In this document: positions 1 through 13,774 of the stretch, piece after piece
Layout: each line of letters opens with the position of its first letter
Position numbering within the stretch: position 1 is the stretch's first letter
Assembly (NCBI GenBank): GCA_032191485.1
Contig: JAVDOI010000007.1
Location: forward strand, 26,100,387 to 26,164,386
Length of the DNA: 64,000 nucleotides
Reading direction: 5' to 3'
Source: Leptoclinus maculatus
Taxonomy: Eukaryota; Chordata; Actinopteri; Perciformes; Stichaeidae
Program-made: the position numbers and the translations under genes
The notes under the pieces: model-generated
Told to the model about the DNA's origin: nothing
Seen by the model: the letters and a program-made list of their open reading frames with translations, nothing else
Database searches by the model: none

Positions 1-528
1 TTGGTACATGAGAAAAGTCAAATGGCACACATGGTGCCAAGATGTGCCAAAATGCACATTTTGGAAATCTCGCCTGAACTCTCTGTACTAAAACCTCTCT
101 CATTTTGTTGGGCTTTACTTTATCAAAGTCAAACTTTTGCAGAAAGACTGATCACATATTGTGCTATGATTTGAGAGATGTTTTAGGCTTGGACCTGCAT
201 TCTTTCAAATAAATAATATCAATAAAAGTGCTTTTTTTTTCAGGCGAACCTGAACATTTTAAATTGAGCTGTGTGCCATCTTCATTTACTATAAACCAGT
301 AACATATACACTGATATTTACACATCTGAGCAAAATCTCACAAGTGTTAGTGTTATTTATACCATCAAAATTATCCAAAAAGACCTTACAGTTAGAGATC
401 TGTACTCTCTTTAGTATGGGTATGCTATTTTCGAGCAGAGGCCTACAAATTAGGACTAGGGGTTAAAGGGTTAATTGTCATGTACCCCGGTGCTCCATCA
501 ACACCCGCATTGTAGCTCTTCAAACAAA

Positions 529-547
529 ACACACACACACACACACA
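529..547. repeat. (AC)n microsatellite
   Basis: Uninterrupted AC dinucleotide run read directly. Confidence 0.9.
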
Positions 548-948
548 GGTAAGGATGTTCCTCACTCACATGTGGACACGCAAAGCGACGCACCAAAACA
601 TGTGCAGACGAGGCAACAGTCACATGTAACTATAACTTAGCTGGAACCACTAATCGGATCTTTTGTCAGAGGTTTTCAAAACGCTGAGAGATGAGCTGAT
701 GGTTCATGTGGCTTTGAGGAAGTGGATACATCCTCTCTCTTCCTCACCCTCCCTCCCTCCCTCCCTCCCGTATCTGTCTGTCTCCGACATCCGCACAGCA
801 GCCACCCACTCGCTCAGTCAGAAATATCCTGCTCGGCGGAGGATTGTGATTTCTGACCGCATCACGCACATGAATGGGGACGGTAAACACCTCCACCACG
901 GAAAAAACAACAAGGGCCCCTTCCGAGGCTTTAACCGGGTGCCTCGCT

Positions 949-1068
949 ATGGCCCCGCTGTCGTACCGCGGCGTCAGCGTTTATTTGAGCAGCAATGCAT
1001 ATAAAGGCCACTTCTGGACTGAAGGTGTGGATTCGATCCCTCCGATGGCAGAAAAGACGTATCCATGA
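949..1068 (+). CDS. Possible 39-residue small ORF, unassigned
   Basis: An ATG at 949 opens a 39-codon frame ending in TGA. The product starts MAPLSYRGVSVYLSS and ends MAEKTYP. It sits in a locally GC-rich patch (about 780-1,050), and the TATA-like string ATATAAAG (999-1006) lies inside it. The same frame is open from 874. I recognise no family. It could equally be part of a promoter patch or 5' exon of an unseen gene, or chance. Confidence 0.12.
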   Translation: MAPLSYRGVSVYLSSNAYKGHFWTEGVDSIPPMAEKTYP

Positions 1069-2334
1069 AAAAGTGCAAACAGCAGCAGATGGAGACAGAG
1101 TCGTGTTATGTAATGGATGGAACATTTTGTACAACACGTTTTCTAAACCCGAATAATGTATCGCTTCAATATACATTAAATTAATTATATCGTCTTTATA
1201 TTAGAAAATGCATGCGCCGTGGCAAACAGTCTGTTTATATGTAAACTAGATGTTTATATGTTCGGTGTGCCAATGGATGTAGAGCACTTAGGTTGATGGG
1301 GTTACAGGTCCCCACTCATGCTAAAAATGGACCCGGCGGAGGGCTTCGGTTGAAAGCATCCTCCAAAAGGTTGCTCAGTGTTCATTCGATTTGGACGAGC
1401 ACTCGCAGCGTTGGTGTGGAAACCGGCTTTGTTGGCCGTGAAGTGGATTGTTTTGGGACCACGGAGGCAGCGACAGCTATCCCACCCTCTCTTCACTTCC
1501 CCGCTCTGGGTCTGAAGACGCACTCAATTTACCTCCTTCCTTTTCAGAGTGAGTCACACCGGAGCACAAGTCGTCATCTGGACCGTCGCCTGGTGAAAAA
1601 GCCCTCATTATCACCAGTCTGTCTCGAAAAAACAAGACGAATGTTCATGACGAATGGACTACAAACCCTTATTAGTTCAATTCAAGACACAAACTAAAGG
1701 AAAAAGGTTTGGTTTCACAGATGGAGAGCAGACTTTTGAAAATGTGTGCAAATCATAAACTCATGGGAGTCAAAGGCCCGATGTAAAAAACAACCGTTAT
1801 CGTAATAGTATGTAGTGCGGACTGCAACCGCTATAAGATCATAAATGACACTACAACACGTGCAGGTGATGTAGTTCATCTGTATAGCCAGCCAGGTGTT
1901 AATACAGGTAGTCCAGTTCGCCTGCCTTCGTGAAAACAAAAAGCCTCTTATATCACTTATATAACAGCATCATGCCAAAGATGAGTCATCGTCATGGGAC
2001 ACAGAGGTTAAAGCTTCCTGCAGATCCCTTGAACGCAGCAATGCTTTCATGTTTAGGGATGTAACAGAGAACATACACAGGTACAAGAACACAGAACCAC
2101 CTACGGAGACACACCGGCACAGACCAACACACGGACATAGAAAAGGAACACCAACAAGTCAGATGAGAAGCAGCGGTAACATCAAACACACATTTCACTG
2201 TTCTTTTTTTAATGAAGCCTTGAGTTCGGCGATTTCGCAGTCGCAATCTTGGAATACGGCCGTCTCCATCTCGACTCTAAATGGACCATAACTTACTAAA
2301 TGAACATCATGCTGTGTTGAAGAAGACTTGAAAT

Positions 2335-2520
2335 TAGAGATTGAGACCATAAACTCATGTTTACAATGTTTACTGAGGTAATAAATCAAGAGAGAAGTAG
2401 AGTCATTTTCTCATAGACTTCTATACAACCAGAGGAGTCGCCCCCTGGTGGACACTAGAGAGAATGCAGGTTTAAAGACATGAAGCATCGGCTTCACTCG
2501 GCAGAAGTTTGCCGCCTGCA
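2335..2520. repeat. Dispersed repeat family 1, copy A
   Basis: This segment matches 55,779-55,947 almost base for base over about 130 bp, with roughly three differences, starting at 'gagaccataaactc' and running through 'gccccctggtgg' to 'gaatgcaggttta'. After that the copies diverge by an insertion or deletion, then share 'actcggcagaa' and 'ttgccgcctg'. I see no coding capacity, so it looks like a short non-autonomous element. The high identity of the copies suggests fairly recent spread. Confidence 0.85.
2439..2451 (-). promoter_or_regulatory. CTCF-like core motif inside repeat family 1
   Basis: The plus strand reads CGCCCCCTGGTGG; its reverse complement CCACCAGGGGGCG matches the central CTCF consensus. 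The identical 13-mer is in copy B at 55,882. Motif match only; binding is not shown. Confidence 0.4.
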
Positions 2521-2944
2521 CTTTTTTTAGTTTTTGTGTTTGATCAATGTAGCATTAGCTTTAAACGTTAAAATAGCTTAATCAGGGGCCCGGCTGCACT
2601 GATCGATTACAAAAACAAAGAAAACACATTCCTCACATTTATTAGTCCTCAATAATACAAAATGCAATTAAACACTGAGAAGTGCAGAAACACATGCAGT
2701 TAAACCACATTATATCAAACAAACCCAGCAGTTCTACTGTAATCATTCTTTGCACAGAACTACAGTAAGCACAGGGGGTCAAACCGGAACTACAAAGCAG
2801 ATTTGCAAAATGCACTTTGATTGATAACTTCATGTTCAGCTTTATTTTTAACCCTAAATTCACCCGAAAGCTGGATAAGTGTGAACTTCACAAGCGATTG
2901 AGCAGTTTGGCGTGATGTCATCAATTATTACAATGGAATCATAT

Positions 2945-3200
2945 TAATTGTGTGTGTGTGTTGGAGAACAGCTCATTCACGTAACAGTGAGCTTAGGCAG
3001 GCAGGCTGTGGCGGAAACAGACAAGCATGTGTGGCTGTAATGCATGAGGGCAGGAAGCTATTAACATGGCATTACCAGACCAACAAGGGGCAGGAAATTA
3101 AATTTGGCTGCCTCTGAGAAGTTTATGTCCCAGCCCTCGCTCGTGGTGGGTAATTGATTATTATGGCTTTCCACCGCTCCTGTGCTCCTAGATATATATA
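2945..3200. other. Possible conserved non-coding element
   Basis: Single-copy, non-repetitive sequence with no open frame, with homeodomain-type core sites (TAATTGATTATTA near 3,150, AAATTAAATTT near 3,098) and balanced composition unlike the surrounding AT-rich DNA. This is a guess from texture; conservation cannot be tested here. Confidence 0.2.
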
Positions 3201-5914
3201 TTTTCACTCATATTCCATGTTTTCTACATTTCTAGAGAGCACAGCTCTCAGCTTTGAGGGCTGGTTGTTTCTGTCTCTTTAAGGATATGCGTTTTGTTGT
3301 TTTGAAACATGGTGACCATTGGTGTGAAATGTAATCTAAGTTGGAGCGTTGGACACGTGTGGACCTCATGCAAGAACATTTTCTTATCTTGATTTACTTT
3401 TCTTTGTTCAGTGGGCTCGTTTTTAGTTTTGGCACAACTTATCCTAATCGCACGTAAAATAGAAAGCCTTCCTTCTTAAAGAGTCTTAAGGTCTTAAAAA
3501 GGATCAAAATTCCAGCGACACCTTCCTATTTCTATCAGTTCGTCACGTTTTCACTCTTATTGAAAGCCAAAGGTTGAAACTTATGACTTTATACTTAATA
3601 CTACAAGTGTTGCTGGAGTTTTTACCCGACAAGTCAAAATGACGGTGGTGGCAACATGCAGAGAAACGCTGCAATGTGCCAGCAAAAAGTAGAGAAAGAA
3701 GACCGTTAGCCAATGTTAACAACGTATCAATATACGGGCTGTCCAATAACACTCCAATAATAACACATAAGACTACGCATCCTGCCCAATATGTACTATC
3801 GGTGTCACCTGAAACACAGGAGAGATGGTTCCATGGAACAACGTCTCGCTATGACTGCAACGGAAGGGGGTCAAATCATTTAAGATGTCCATATTGGTAT
3901 TATCGTGTTTTCCAAAAGCCTCTATATCCAATTTAAATCAATGGTGAGATCATTAAGCTATATTAAGCAGAATTACGTAGCTCCAGCAAAGGTGAGACAT
4001 ACTTTACAGAAGTTCACCTGACATTAAACACTTCCTGACACAAATCCCGTTGATCATTGACGTTGAACACCCCTCGGGTCCTTGTCGCGACTTTCTTTAC
4101 ACCACAGATAAGAGCACAAAGCAAACACAGCCTACATTCACCGGGATTATGACAACCAAAGGGCCCTCCAATGTCTACACCAAACGAGGTGTTGAGTTTA
4201 CACAAGATTAAATGTACCGAGTCAAGGTCGAAACGGGACAAAACACAGTAGGTCAGTTCTGACTCTGCAGTTTTTGATCTGGCATCCAGATGATAACTTC
4301 ACTACAAGTCAGTAAGTGCCCCCTCGATCACCAGAGACAGATGGATGGAAGAGATTGAGACGAAAAAAGCAAAAGGCGAGGGGGAGAGACAGAGAAAAAG
4401 AAAGACCGACATTTAACACGAGTATGCCTGAGGTGGCAGGAACATGTTTGTCCTGACTCGGCTATATTTCACTCAGCAAACACCCACAGAGCAAATAAGC
4501 TCATCTTAACGTGAGCGTGTGCTTTGGAGGCCTTAACCCATACACTGTCACACACATTCACATCTGGGACGAGTACACACCCATACATGATCACACCAAA
4601 GCAAATACACACACAATTCTCACCTTTGTCCCGATGCGGCTAATTGTGTTTACCGCGAGGTACAGAGCTACTGTTTAATGTGTTTAACCTAAGCCAGGTT
4701 GTTTTTTTTACCTTTGGGCTGTTGCCACGGCCAAGAGGAATCGTGTCTGTCCTCAAAATCTCTTTATTTCCGAGTCTGGAGTCCTGTTTAGACTCTGGTA
4801 GTCTGGATGCTCCGTCAAACCAGCTAATTTAATATCAGCTGTAAAATGTAGTACCAGGCAACCTGAATTATAACCCATATCCTCTTGTAATAGGACACTG
4901 ACATACCAAACTAACCTCAAAGAAGTAGCGCTGCAAAGGCAGACCCATCACGTCCCGTCTTTATCTACAAGTTACATGTGAACGCGCTGCAAAGACTACC
5001 GCCAGCATCCAGCTGACAAGCACATACTGAACGTTGTGTCCCTGAATGACACGAAATGACAAGTTGATAGTCTGTGTTTGTAAGCTACACATGAAACCTG
5101 AAGGGCCACTGTCGCAAAGACTAACCTACAATTTGAATGCACAGTTGCAACTGAAAAATAAATAGTTCCAGGTTTCAGTTTAGGGGCCACAGGAACTAAA
5201 CTCAGGACCTTAATCAAGAACTTGATGACCCATTACTGTTTGTGTTTCCACTGTATCTGAAGTACTGTGAAAACAAGGTACATCAGACTAACAAGGCATT
5301 GTTTGACATGCAATTTACAAACCCAGACTTTAGAACTTCAACAAACATTACATGATATATTTGGCACCCAGTGCTTGCTTAAGGTGTGAATGAAGCACCA
5401 CCCAAGTAGTAAAAGCCTGACGCTTGTGTTTGACCAGTCAACGATGTTCTGCACAATAAAACACTAGTGCGGGGACTTTTTGAGGACCAGGAAATGTTAG
5501 ATTCTGATTCCTCCACTGGAAATGCAGGTGAGATTCCAGACGGAGGTCGCGGAATATTTTCTGTCATTGGCTGAATTTTCTTTTAACAATGACTGAAATA
5601 GTTGAAGGATGTTCGTCATTTTATCGGACTTGGAGGCCTTGGAACGCGTGTTTGACCACTACAGGTCACAGAGCGATGGTGGTGCTGGTCTAGAAGGAGC
5701 GCATGCTGCCGGATTTCCTTAGTGCTTGCTGGATTGGGAAATCCCAATGTTCAGAGAGTCTGCTGAGTCCAGTCTGTAGTGTGGTTGCAGAGCGCGGGTT
5801 CAGCCTTCAGAACTAAATAAAAACGGCCATCAGACGTTATCTGCTTTGTGTGTGTTGACATGTAAAAATGTCTTACTCAGCGTTTGGCTGTACTTAGCTC
5901 CATCCTCCCAAACT

Positions 5915-5993
5915 CAAGGCTTCAAAACCGCAGTCCACAAACCAATGAGTGACGTCGGGGTGACTACGTCCACTTCTTTAATACGGTCTATGG
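5915..5993. repeat. Dispersed repeat family 2, partial copy
   Basis: The strings 'ggcttcaaaaccgcagtcca', 'caaaccaatgagtgacgtc' and 'ggtctatgg' are shared with the fuller copies at 50,488-50,671 and 59,718-59,922. Only the 3' part of the element is present. Confidence 0.7.
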
Positions 5994-8900
5994 ATTTTAC
6001 ACGCGCAACTGAACAAAAAGTCACCAATATGGTCCAACCTATTAGTGCCAATAGTGCTGCACACAAAGCAAAAGACAACAGCTGATGGTCAGCCACAGAT
6101 GCTCAAAGACAGCAAAACATCCATCAATGGCCTTGGTGTGGCAGGGCCTTAATGTCCTCCAGTTTCTTACAAAAGGTCAGTAAATAATAAGTCAATCATT
6201 TCTATTTCGCTCTTCCCTATTGTTGTAATATTCAGTAGTTACGTTGTGACTTTAAAAGAGAAAATCCTCTCTCTTGTTACCGCTTCCCAGGGAGGTCGGA
6301 GGTCAGCAGCAGAACAGATCAGTGTTTTTCTCAAGGGCACATCTGCAGGATGTTTACTGTCGTGGGGACTCGAACGTGAAACCTGGCTGTGCAAGTTGGC
6401 TTGTTGGTGGATAGGTTTAATCAGTGTTGCACATGTGGATAACGTTTAACTAACAACCTTACACAGGGCAAGGGATTGGCCTCAGGCGCACACTTTAAAC
6501 AAAAAGTAAATGCAGAGCAAGAATTTAGGTCGTCAACCCAGAGACACACAGCGGAGAACAGGGTTATTTTGTTTCCCTTAGCTGGAACTTTCGGTTCTTT
6601 CTTTCTTTGGCTCCGTCTTCTGTTCTTTTTACATCCTATGAGTCAGTCAGCAACTCTGGTTCCTCTTGTTTCATCACTCCCTCATGTTTTCTCCCTCTCT
6701 GTTCTACTACACTTCCTCTTTACACTTCCACTTTTCGCTGTGTTACGTGCCAAGTGGCAGTGGCCCTTCGTGTTATCCGATTCCCTGTATCTTTGGGTTC
6801 GCCCCGACAGTAACTGTTTGCTAATCACCCACATAGGACGTCTGACTGAAGCCAGACACAAATAGGGAAGACGGTGTTTGTGAATAATGTCTCCTTGTGG
6901 GCTATGATTCATTATGCTAAAGTTAAAGTTTTGAGTCGTGATAAGCTACTTGCCACCTTCATGGCACTGCAAACATGTTCTCTTCCTCATGTTGGGTTAG
7001 CAAGTCAGGATTACTCGACTTCTACGTGAGGCATTAGCCAACAGTTAAAGGACAGACACTATGTATTTAACCAATCTGAACAGTTGGTGATTTACGCTTC
7101 ACAGCTTTAGGATAACATTCTTCTAAACGAGCTTTGAATGGATTGGCATCACACGGCAGAGGTTCCTGAGAAAAGTCTCTTGTTAGCGAAGGAAATGAGG
7201 CTTTCGCTGAGAAGTTCAGTAACTCATATCCCAACCAGAGGTTTTTTTTTCTTCGGTTTCTTTCCCACCAAAGTCTCAAGTGGAGGCGAATCCTTTCACA
7301 GCGAGGAAGTGAATGAGCGTCATTGTGGCTCTGCATGGGATTAGCCCATTTTAAAGCCCCCGAGTAAGATTTACCCACATTATTCACATTTTTAATGGAC
7401 ATTCCCACACACACATGCTGGCTAAAATCGAAATCCGTGGCAATGTAATAAGATGGCAGAGGAAATTTCAAGGTTCATTGACCTCACTCAAGTGTGAGTA
7501 TTGTGCGAATACAATGAGGAGTATTGACATTATTGAAATCGGGAAAACACATATAGATTTGTACCCGTTTGGATGAGTGAGCACGGATACATACGGAAAA
7601 GTATATGACAAGCAAATGTGACTCTTAAAAGGCCAACGCAATCACTCAGGGGAAGCAGGTTCATAGACGGGACCAGGCAAAACACAGGTCATATTGATGG
7701 CTTTCAACAATAATAGACATACGGTAATATTGTTAATAATAACAATGCAGCAACATTCTCTTACATTTCTGTTAAAGAAAAGAGAAGTCAACCCCAGATG
7801 CACCAAATGTTCTTAACCATGCAAATCTGCTCATACCCAGGTGTGCTTGATGATGAATTCCCTCTTGATCATAAACTGGAGGCATGTGGCCGATTGTTTA
7901 TTATTAGCATAGGTCACGCCACCTAAACACACAACATCAGGGCAGGTGTTGTGCCGTGTGCAAATACTCTGGTACATGCCCTAGAAATGGAGAGATGCCA
8001 CCAAAATAAAGGCTGTAAGAAGAACAACTTAAGCAGCAGTGGAGTTGAGGTGCTGTTAAACAAACTTACGGTAAACGTGTGATTTTCCAGAGCGTCACAT
8101 CACTTCCAGCAAACGTCAAAGGAGAACAAGAAGGGCAAAACCATGTGAACGATCTCTTTTAACCAACTGCCGAGCCTGTTTGTAGCCAGTAGGTTCATGG
8201 GGAGTTCGAAAAGCAGCTGGTGAATATTTAAGGAGACTTCAAAGTGTTCAAATTGAGAACGGACTTTGGTGTGGTGTAATTGTGCAGTCAATCTAGGGGA
8301 CACACTGCTCTGCAATCATTTAGACAAATTACGTTAGCCACCCTGCCCACACAAGCATTTGTGTAAACGCTATGTTGAGGAAGTATCCTGATTTAATTAG
8401 CGGCCAGATCCACTTCACTAAATCAGCAGCAGCACTGGATGAGAGAATAATAAACAAATGGCAATTAACTGAAAGCTATCTGTATCTATCGTGGCTGAGG
8501 ATGACATATCGGGCTGGCGAACAGAAATGTCAACAACGATCCACAGACAACACGAACGCTCTCCAGCCCCACTCCAAAATGCCAACCTGTGGGAGACGCT
8601 CACACTGTGGCAGGTGGCGAAATGAATGACAAGGAAGGCCAGCTGATTGGGCCGGAGAGGAAGCAGCTAGCCCGGCCACCATTGAGTGGCATCACAGGGA
8701 GGGAGCCCTGGAAGGAGGAGGGGGGGGGCTTTGGGGACTGCTTGATTGGCAGCTGGAGCAGCGGGGGGGTTAGAGGTCACGCTGCGTCTCTGCCCTTCAC
8801 AGTACAGGCAGGAGGGAGCAGACCGAGCTGCCCAGGGCCCCGACAGCCACAGGCGGGCTTTGTGGTCTGTCATCATGGGTCCTGTAGCACCAAGCCGCCT

Positions 8901-9900
8901 CTCACTCTTCTATCAGAGAGACAAACAACAAGCAGGCTTATCTGGCCATGTGGGTGTCCATATCTGTGTGCATGTGTGCATCCTCACAGCTTTGCTCCTG
9001 TGAATATCTTTGTTAGGGCTGAAACGATTGCTCGAGAAGTTTGAGGAACTCAATTACGGTGCAAAGTTCGTTAAACCCCCCCCCCAATCCACACCATCTC
9101 CGAGCTTGCAGTGTTGCTAATTAATGATGCTCTGATTGAATTGAACAAACAAATCTCTGTTGAAACTGGCAGGAGTTTTAGCTCATTTTCAGGTCTTCAG
9201 AAAGGTTTCTTTGGGTTGAAAGTTGCTTCAGACTGAAGCACAAGCTCAAGATTGTTTTCCGATTGATAGAAATGCAGCACATTAAGTGTCTCTTCCTCTT
9301 CTATCATGACTGGTTCACATTGGTTGTCCCACACAATAGCGCTCCAATAATGTATGTACCATCCTGACTATTAGATAAGAAACATTTAGAAAATGTTATA
9401 GAAACATTACCATGTCACAAGTCGGCAGATTGCCAGAACAGTCAAACATAAACATGAAACTAAAATATTGGCTGAAAATTGACGGTCACAGCGTCTGCCA
9501 GAAACTCTTGATAGTTCGTTTGTTCTCCTCATTTTGAGTCCCATCCTCTTGAACATTCTGCTCTGGTGGCCCTGAGGGGTCAGATCAGACCTCGGCTCAA
9601 AGAGCTAAATTAGGCTGACATCCGCTGCGGAGACCTTTACGCATCAAACGATGGGATGCATGAGGACCATGATAGATTTCCTGAGAACAAGAGGTTCCAT
9701 GTAGAGAGTGTGTGAGCTAGTATTCACGGAAACCGCAGTCGACAACGGACACACTGAAAATACAAACATAAGTGCAGCACTAGAAAGGTTGATGGGATGT
9801 TTTGCTAACCATCGTCAGCGGCTGAACTGGGCAGCGGCTCCATACACATAATGATCTTCTGATAACGGTATAAACAACTGTTAAAGAATCAATGAAATGG

Positions 9901-9923
9901 CACTTGTACAATTTGTACAAGTG
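9901..9923. repeat. 23-bp perfect short palindrome
   Basis: Arms cacttgtacaa and ttgtacaagtg flank a single T. It is a short perfect inverted repeat in AT-rich DNA with no neighbouring gene. Confidence 0.8.
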
Positions 9924-12900
9924 TGTTTATAATTTAGATAGTTTGAGATATTTTTATATAGAGAATAGCAATTCTTCAGTCCATGAAAAAAAACGTTAAC
10001 GCATTATTCTGGTAATAGATTAAGACATTGCGATCCAGGGAAAACCAGAAAACAGCTGATTTTACAGAAAGCCGGTGGTGTTCGTGTCATATCTGAGCTG
10101 TTTTTAAATATGTGAACTACATTAGTGACAAATTTCCTACTCTAATGTTTAACAACATTTAAGGATTTGTTCCTGATTATTTTGTCTGCAGTTTTAACGG
10201 AAGCTGCAAACTGGTAAGCCTGCATACTATGTGCTTTTGCCAGAAACAAAGAGATTAGCAATGGAGTGTTGTGCCCAAAACTGATTAATCCAAATGGCAA
10301 AAGCCATGTTCAGCCCACTTTTCTGAGCAGGACATTGTCACCACCCAGACTGGGACACAGGAATTGACAATACACTGTAAATATCACTCAAAACCCACCA
10401 TGAAGTGAGTTATGTACGAATCAGTCAGAAGTAGAGGCAGTGTCAGGGTTGTGTAGACGATTGTAAAGGTGAGCTCAGAGTCGAGCAGAGCTGGAAGTGG
10501 GTGGTGGTGTAGGTGGGTGCCTCTGAGGAAGAGAATCTACTTTTTGTATTTCTGGGGATGTGATGAGATGAGCTGTTAGAGGAGATGCTTTCTTGTTTTG
10601 TTTTTTGGTAACCCCTGCGCTCACCCACCTCCTCCACCATCAAAACCAGGTCTTTATGTAGGCGTTCAATCTAAATACCACGAGGGATGGTTACATCAGA
10701 TTCTGTGTGTATTGCTAAACTATCTTGTTGAACAGGTTGTCCAGGTTCCCGCCCGGGCTCTGCCTGGTTTTGTCAATATCTCACCCTTGGCGGGTGTAAA
10801 ATGACCCTTCGTAGGCTAAATTGCTCCTTTGAAGAGTCCTAAGAATGAAAATAGTTCTCAGCAGGTCCAAAAATGTGATTTGTGTTCAAACAAACATGAC
10901 GCAGCATTTGACCTCTACTACTGGGTCCATACAGTCCTAATTTACAATCATCAGTTATATAAAAGACATCAGCTAATTATTAACTAACAGTCAAAATAAA
11001 ACTTCTTCGCAACTGGATTTAGCCAGCGAAAAACTACAGTGCCGAAGACTCTGATCCCAGGGGACTGGCCATATCCTACACATTGCCCTTCCAACTGTCA
11101 CTGCAGGACTACAACGGGATTTTCCATGTCTGAATTCTGGAGCCACGCTGAGTTACTTTACAGCCTGAAAAAACAATGTCAGCCGCGTTGGAGTATTTGT
11201 GTTGGTGGTTGCAGACCGGTATTCTATGGCATATTGTATTCATGTGTTATTTTAAAGGAGGGAGAAATGCATACTGCAGCGTTAAAGAAGACTGTGCAGA
11301 GGAGGGAAAATACTCCAGAGGTAGGAGAGGTCCTACTGGGGAAACTTTGAGAGACGAGGAAAACATTTCAAACAGTGGAGCCCTTCTTGTCATTTTCATG
11401 GTACCACCTCCAAACAGGCCGAGCCTACAAGCCCACTCTGTCCTGAAACAGGTGGATCAACAGACTGTCAAGTGTTTCCTCCTGGGCACTTCCAAACACC
11501 AAGGCTTTTGTGTTCGACAATAAGTGGTGGGGGGAAAAAAAGGAAATGTGGTCTATCATCAAGTACAACTGCTTCAGAACATAGACACTGGGAGAGAGTT
11601 TGGGAGGTGTGAACACAAAGATGAAGACTGGAAGCAAAGAATAAATGGAGTAGGAGTGGCAGCAGGAAGATTACTGGATTGGGAAACCATATTGTAACTG
11701 GAAGGTCACTTGCATTCAGGCGGTTCTGTCAAAGTTTTCCTTGGCAAGACATCAGAATCCCTACCTGCTGGTTGTACATTTTGGATAAAGGCCTCCAATA
11801 AAATGCTCAAGAAATGTTTGTGGAAAGCAGGAAGGTATCTCTTGTATCAGCAACAGTTCTTGACCCAACCCAAGCTCTTGAAAGGTGCATTTACCCTGTA
11901 TGTGAAATGAATTGTTTCACCACCAGTCATGCAAATTCTACTGCTGATAAGAACATCCAGTAAGACGCCATTTGAATTGAAGGGGAACAATTGGAGTAAT
12001 TGGATTCCTGAGACCTAATCCAATCGATCCAATGCCAAATTCAGGGACATCAATGTGTCACTTGTTGACCAGACCTCTTCTCAATTGCCCTCACATGAGC
12101 CATTCCAAACATAGCTCCTGGTGTGTGACACAAGATTACCGGATGTTTCTTGACAAGGGCCATGGCTGTCGGTTCAGACTGAGGCCTCGGATTCATCAGA
12201 GCACCGAAGGGACTTTCTAAGAATAACTAATTGTACAGAGGGAAATGAAAAGGGTGACTTCCTTTCATTAGGCTCACTTAAGTGTTTAAATATAGCCGGT
12301 CACAAGGGGACCTGCTGCACAAAAGGTGGCATGTGGACATATACAGGAAATGAACTGTGGTGGGTTAGCGGGAGGACATTTATGCTCAGTTTGATCCATT
12401 CACGCAGTTAATCTCCATCCAATGGGCTCTTAAATACAACAATGTATTCATAGTTCAATGTTAATGATGAGAAACTGGGTGCGAGGACCAGTTCCTAATC
12501 AAGAATTGAGAGCAGCTTGGTGCACTTCCCCTCTTGGCCAATCAGTGTCAGGCGACGCCCTTTCTTTAGACTTCACACCCAAAGCATTCTGATTCGTCCT
12601 CGACTTAAAGCAAACGGCCGAAAAACCAGATATGTTCAGCCACGAACTCTGGTATTTAGCCCCTTTGGAGATTTCTTTGCTGTCCTAACTTTTTTGATTG
12701 AGGGTGATTTTGAGCCCATAGGCTTTATTTGGTTATTTTATTCCAATTTAAACCCAGTATATACATACATTTCCTTTCCGCAAAGGCATTTTTCATTATT
12801 AAATACGAAGGCATTTTTTACTTGTGAGATTTGTTCCTCTAAATAAATATTTCTGTACTATGTGGTTGGAAACTGGTTTCAGGCTTGATCCCAATCAGCT

Positions 12901-13213
12901 GAAATCAGTACTACCACAGACAATAATTTGTTAATAAAAAGTGATCTAGAGCTTTTTGGTTATGCTAACATAAATATTCTCCATCTTGCCTTGCACAACA
13001 ATGATGGGTGTTTTACACTACAACCTCAAAAAAATGCTGTATTATCCCATGCTGCAGGAAATGCGTTGAGAAATTTCCTCACACGGTAAGACCGAACTTT
13101 AACTTTTATTAATCAATACAATGAATCCAATGGCCAACCCCAGCATTGATGCCCTCTAGTTCTGGTGAATTAAATTCCACTCAAATGGGACAAAACAAAA
13201 ATCATTCATTCAA

Positions 13214-13774
13214 TCATTGTACAAAGTCTGCTATCTGACACCTTAAGCATCTTTCTTTCCCAGAAACATCAGTCATGTGTGAACTTTCGAGCAACACTGT
13301 AGTCACAAGCAGCCTACTGTGACACGGACCATTCATAAGTTGTTCTGAATGGCAGTTAATACTTAAGCTACTGTGTTCACCAAGAACAATACACATGGCT
13401 GGAAGACTAAACAGGTCTGGTGCTCTGAAACACATTTGTTTCTTTTTTTCATTTACATTAAAGCTGAACTCAAAGACACTCGAGATTTGTATTGGAGAAA
13501 GGAATGTGTCGCCATATGGAGGGCTTAGGTGTATGTAGGACAGCAGGAGGCTAATCTCTCTGTGTAATCTTGACACATATCCAACCAGAAGCATGACTCG
13601 CATCCTTTTATCCCTGAGAAAGCCAACCTGGAGATTAGATGGACAGGTAAACGGAGAGGATGGACGAACAGCAGACGTGGTCATTTGAAAGAGGCAAAGG
13701 CGGTGGTTCTCACAAGAATACTGCCAGAACAGGCGGGTATCCACAGGGGAGATTGGATTGAGCTGCATTGCCAC
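13214..13774 (-). other. 186-codon open frame, unassigned
   Basis: This is the longest non-repetitive open frame in the left 20 kb. The product (start MAMQLNPISPVDTRLFW) has no recognisable domain, signal peptide or biased composition. No splice or promoter context supports it, and I cannot place it in any family. Probably chance; recorded because of its length. Confidence 0.1.

Noticed and set aside
8589..9044. 151-codon open frame on the plus strand
   Set aside because: Composition follows local GC and repeat patches, no domain, and overlapping open frames in two other frames.
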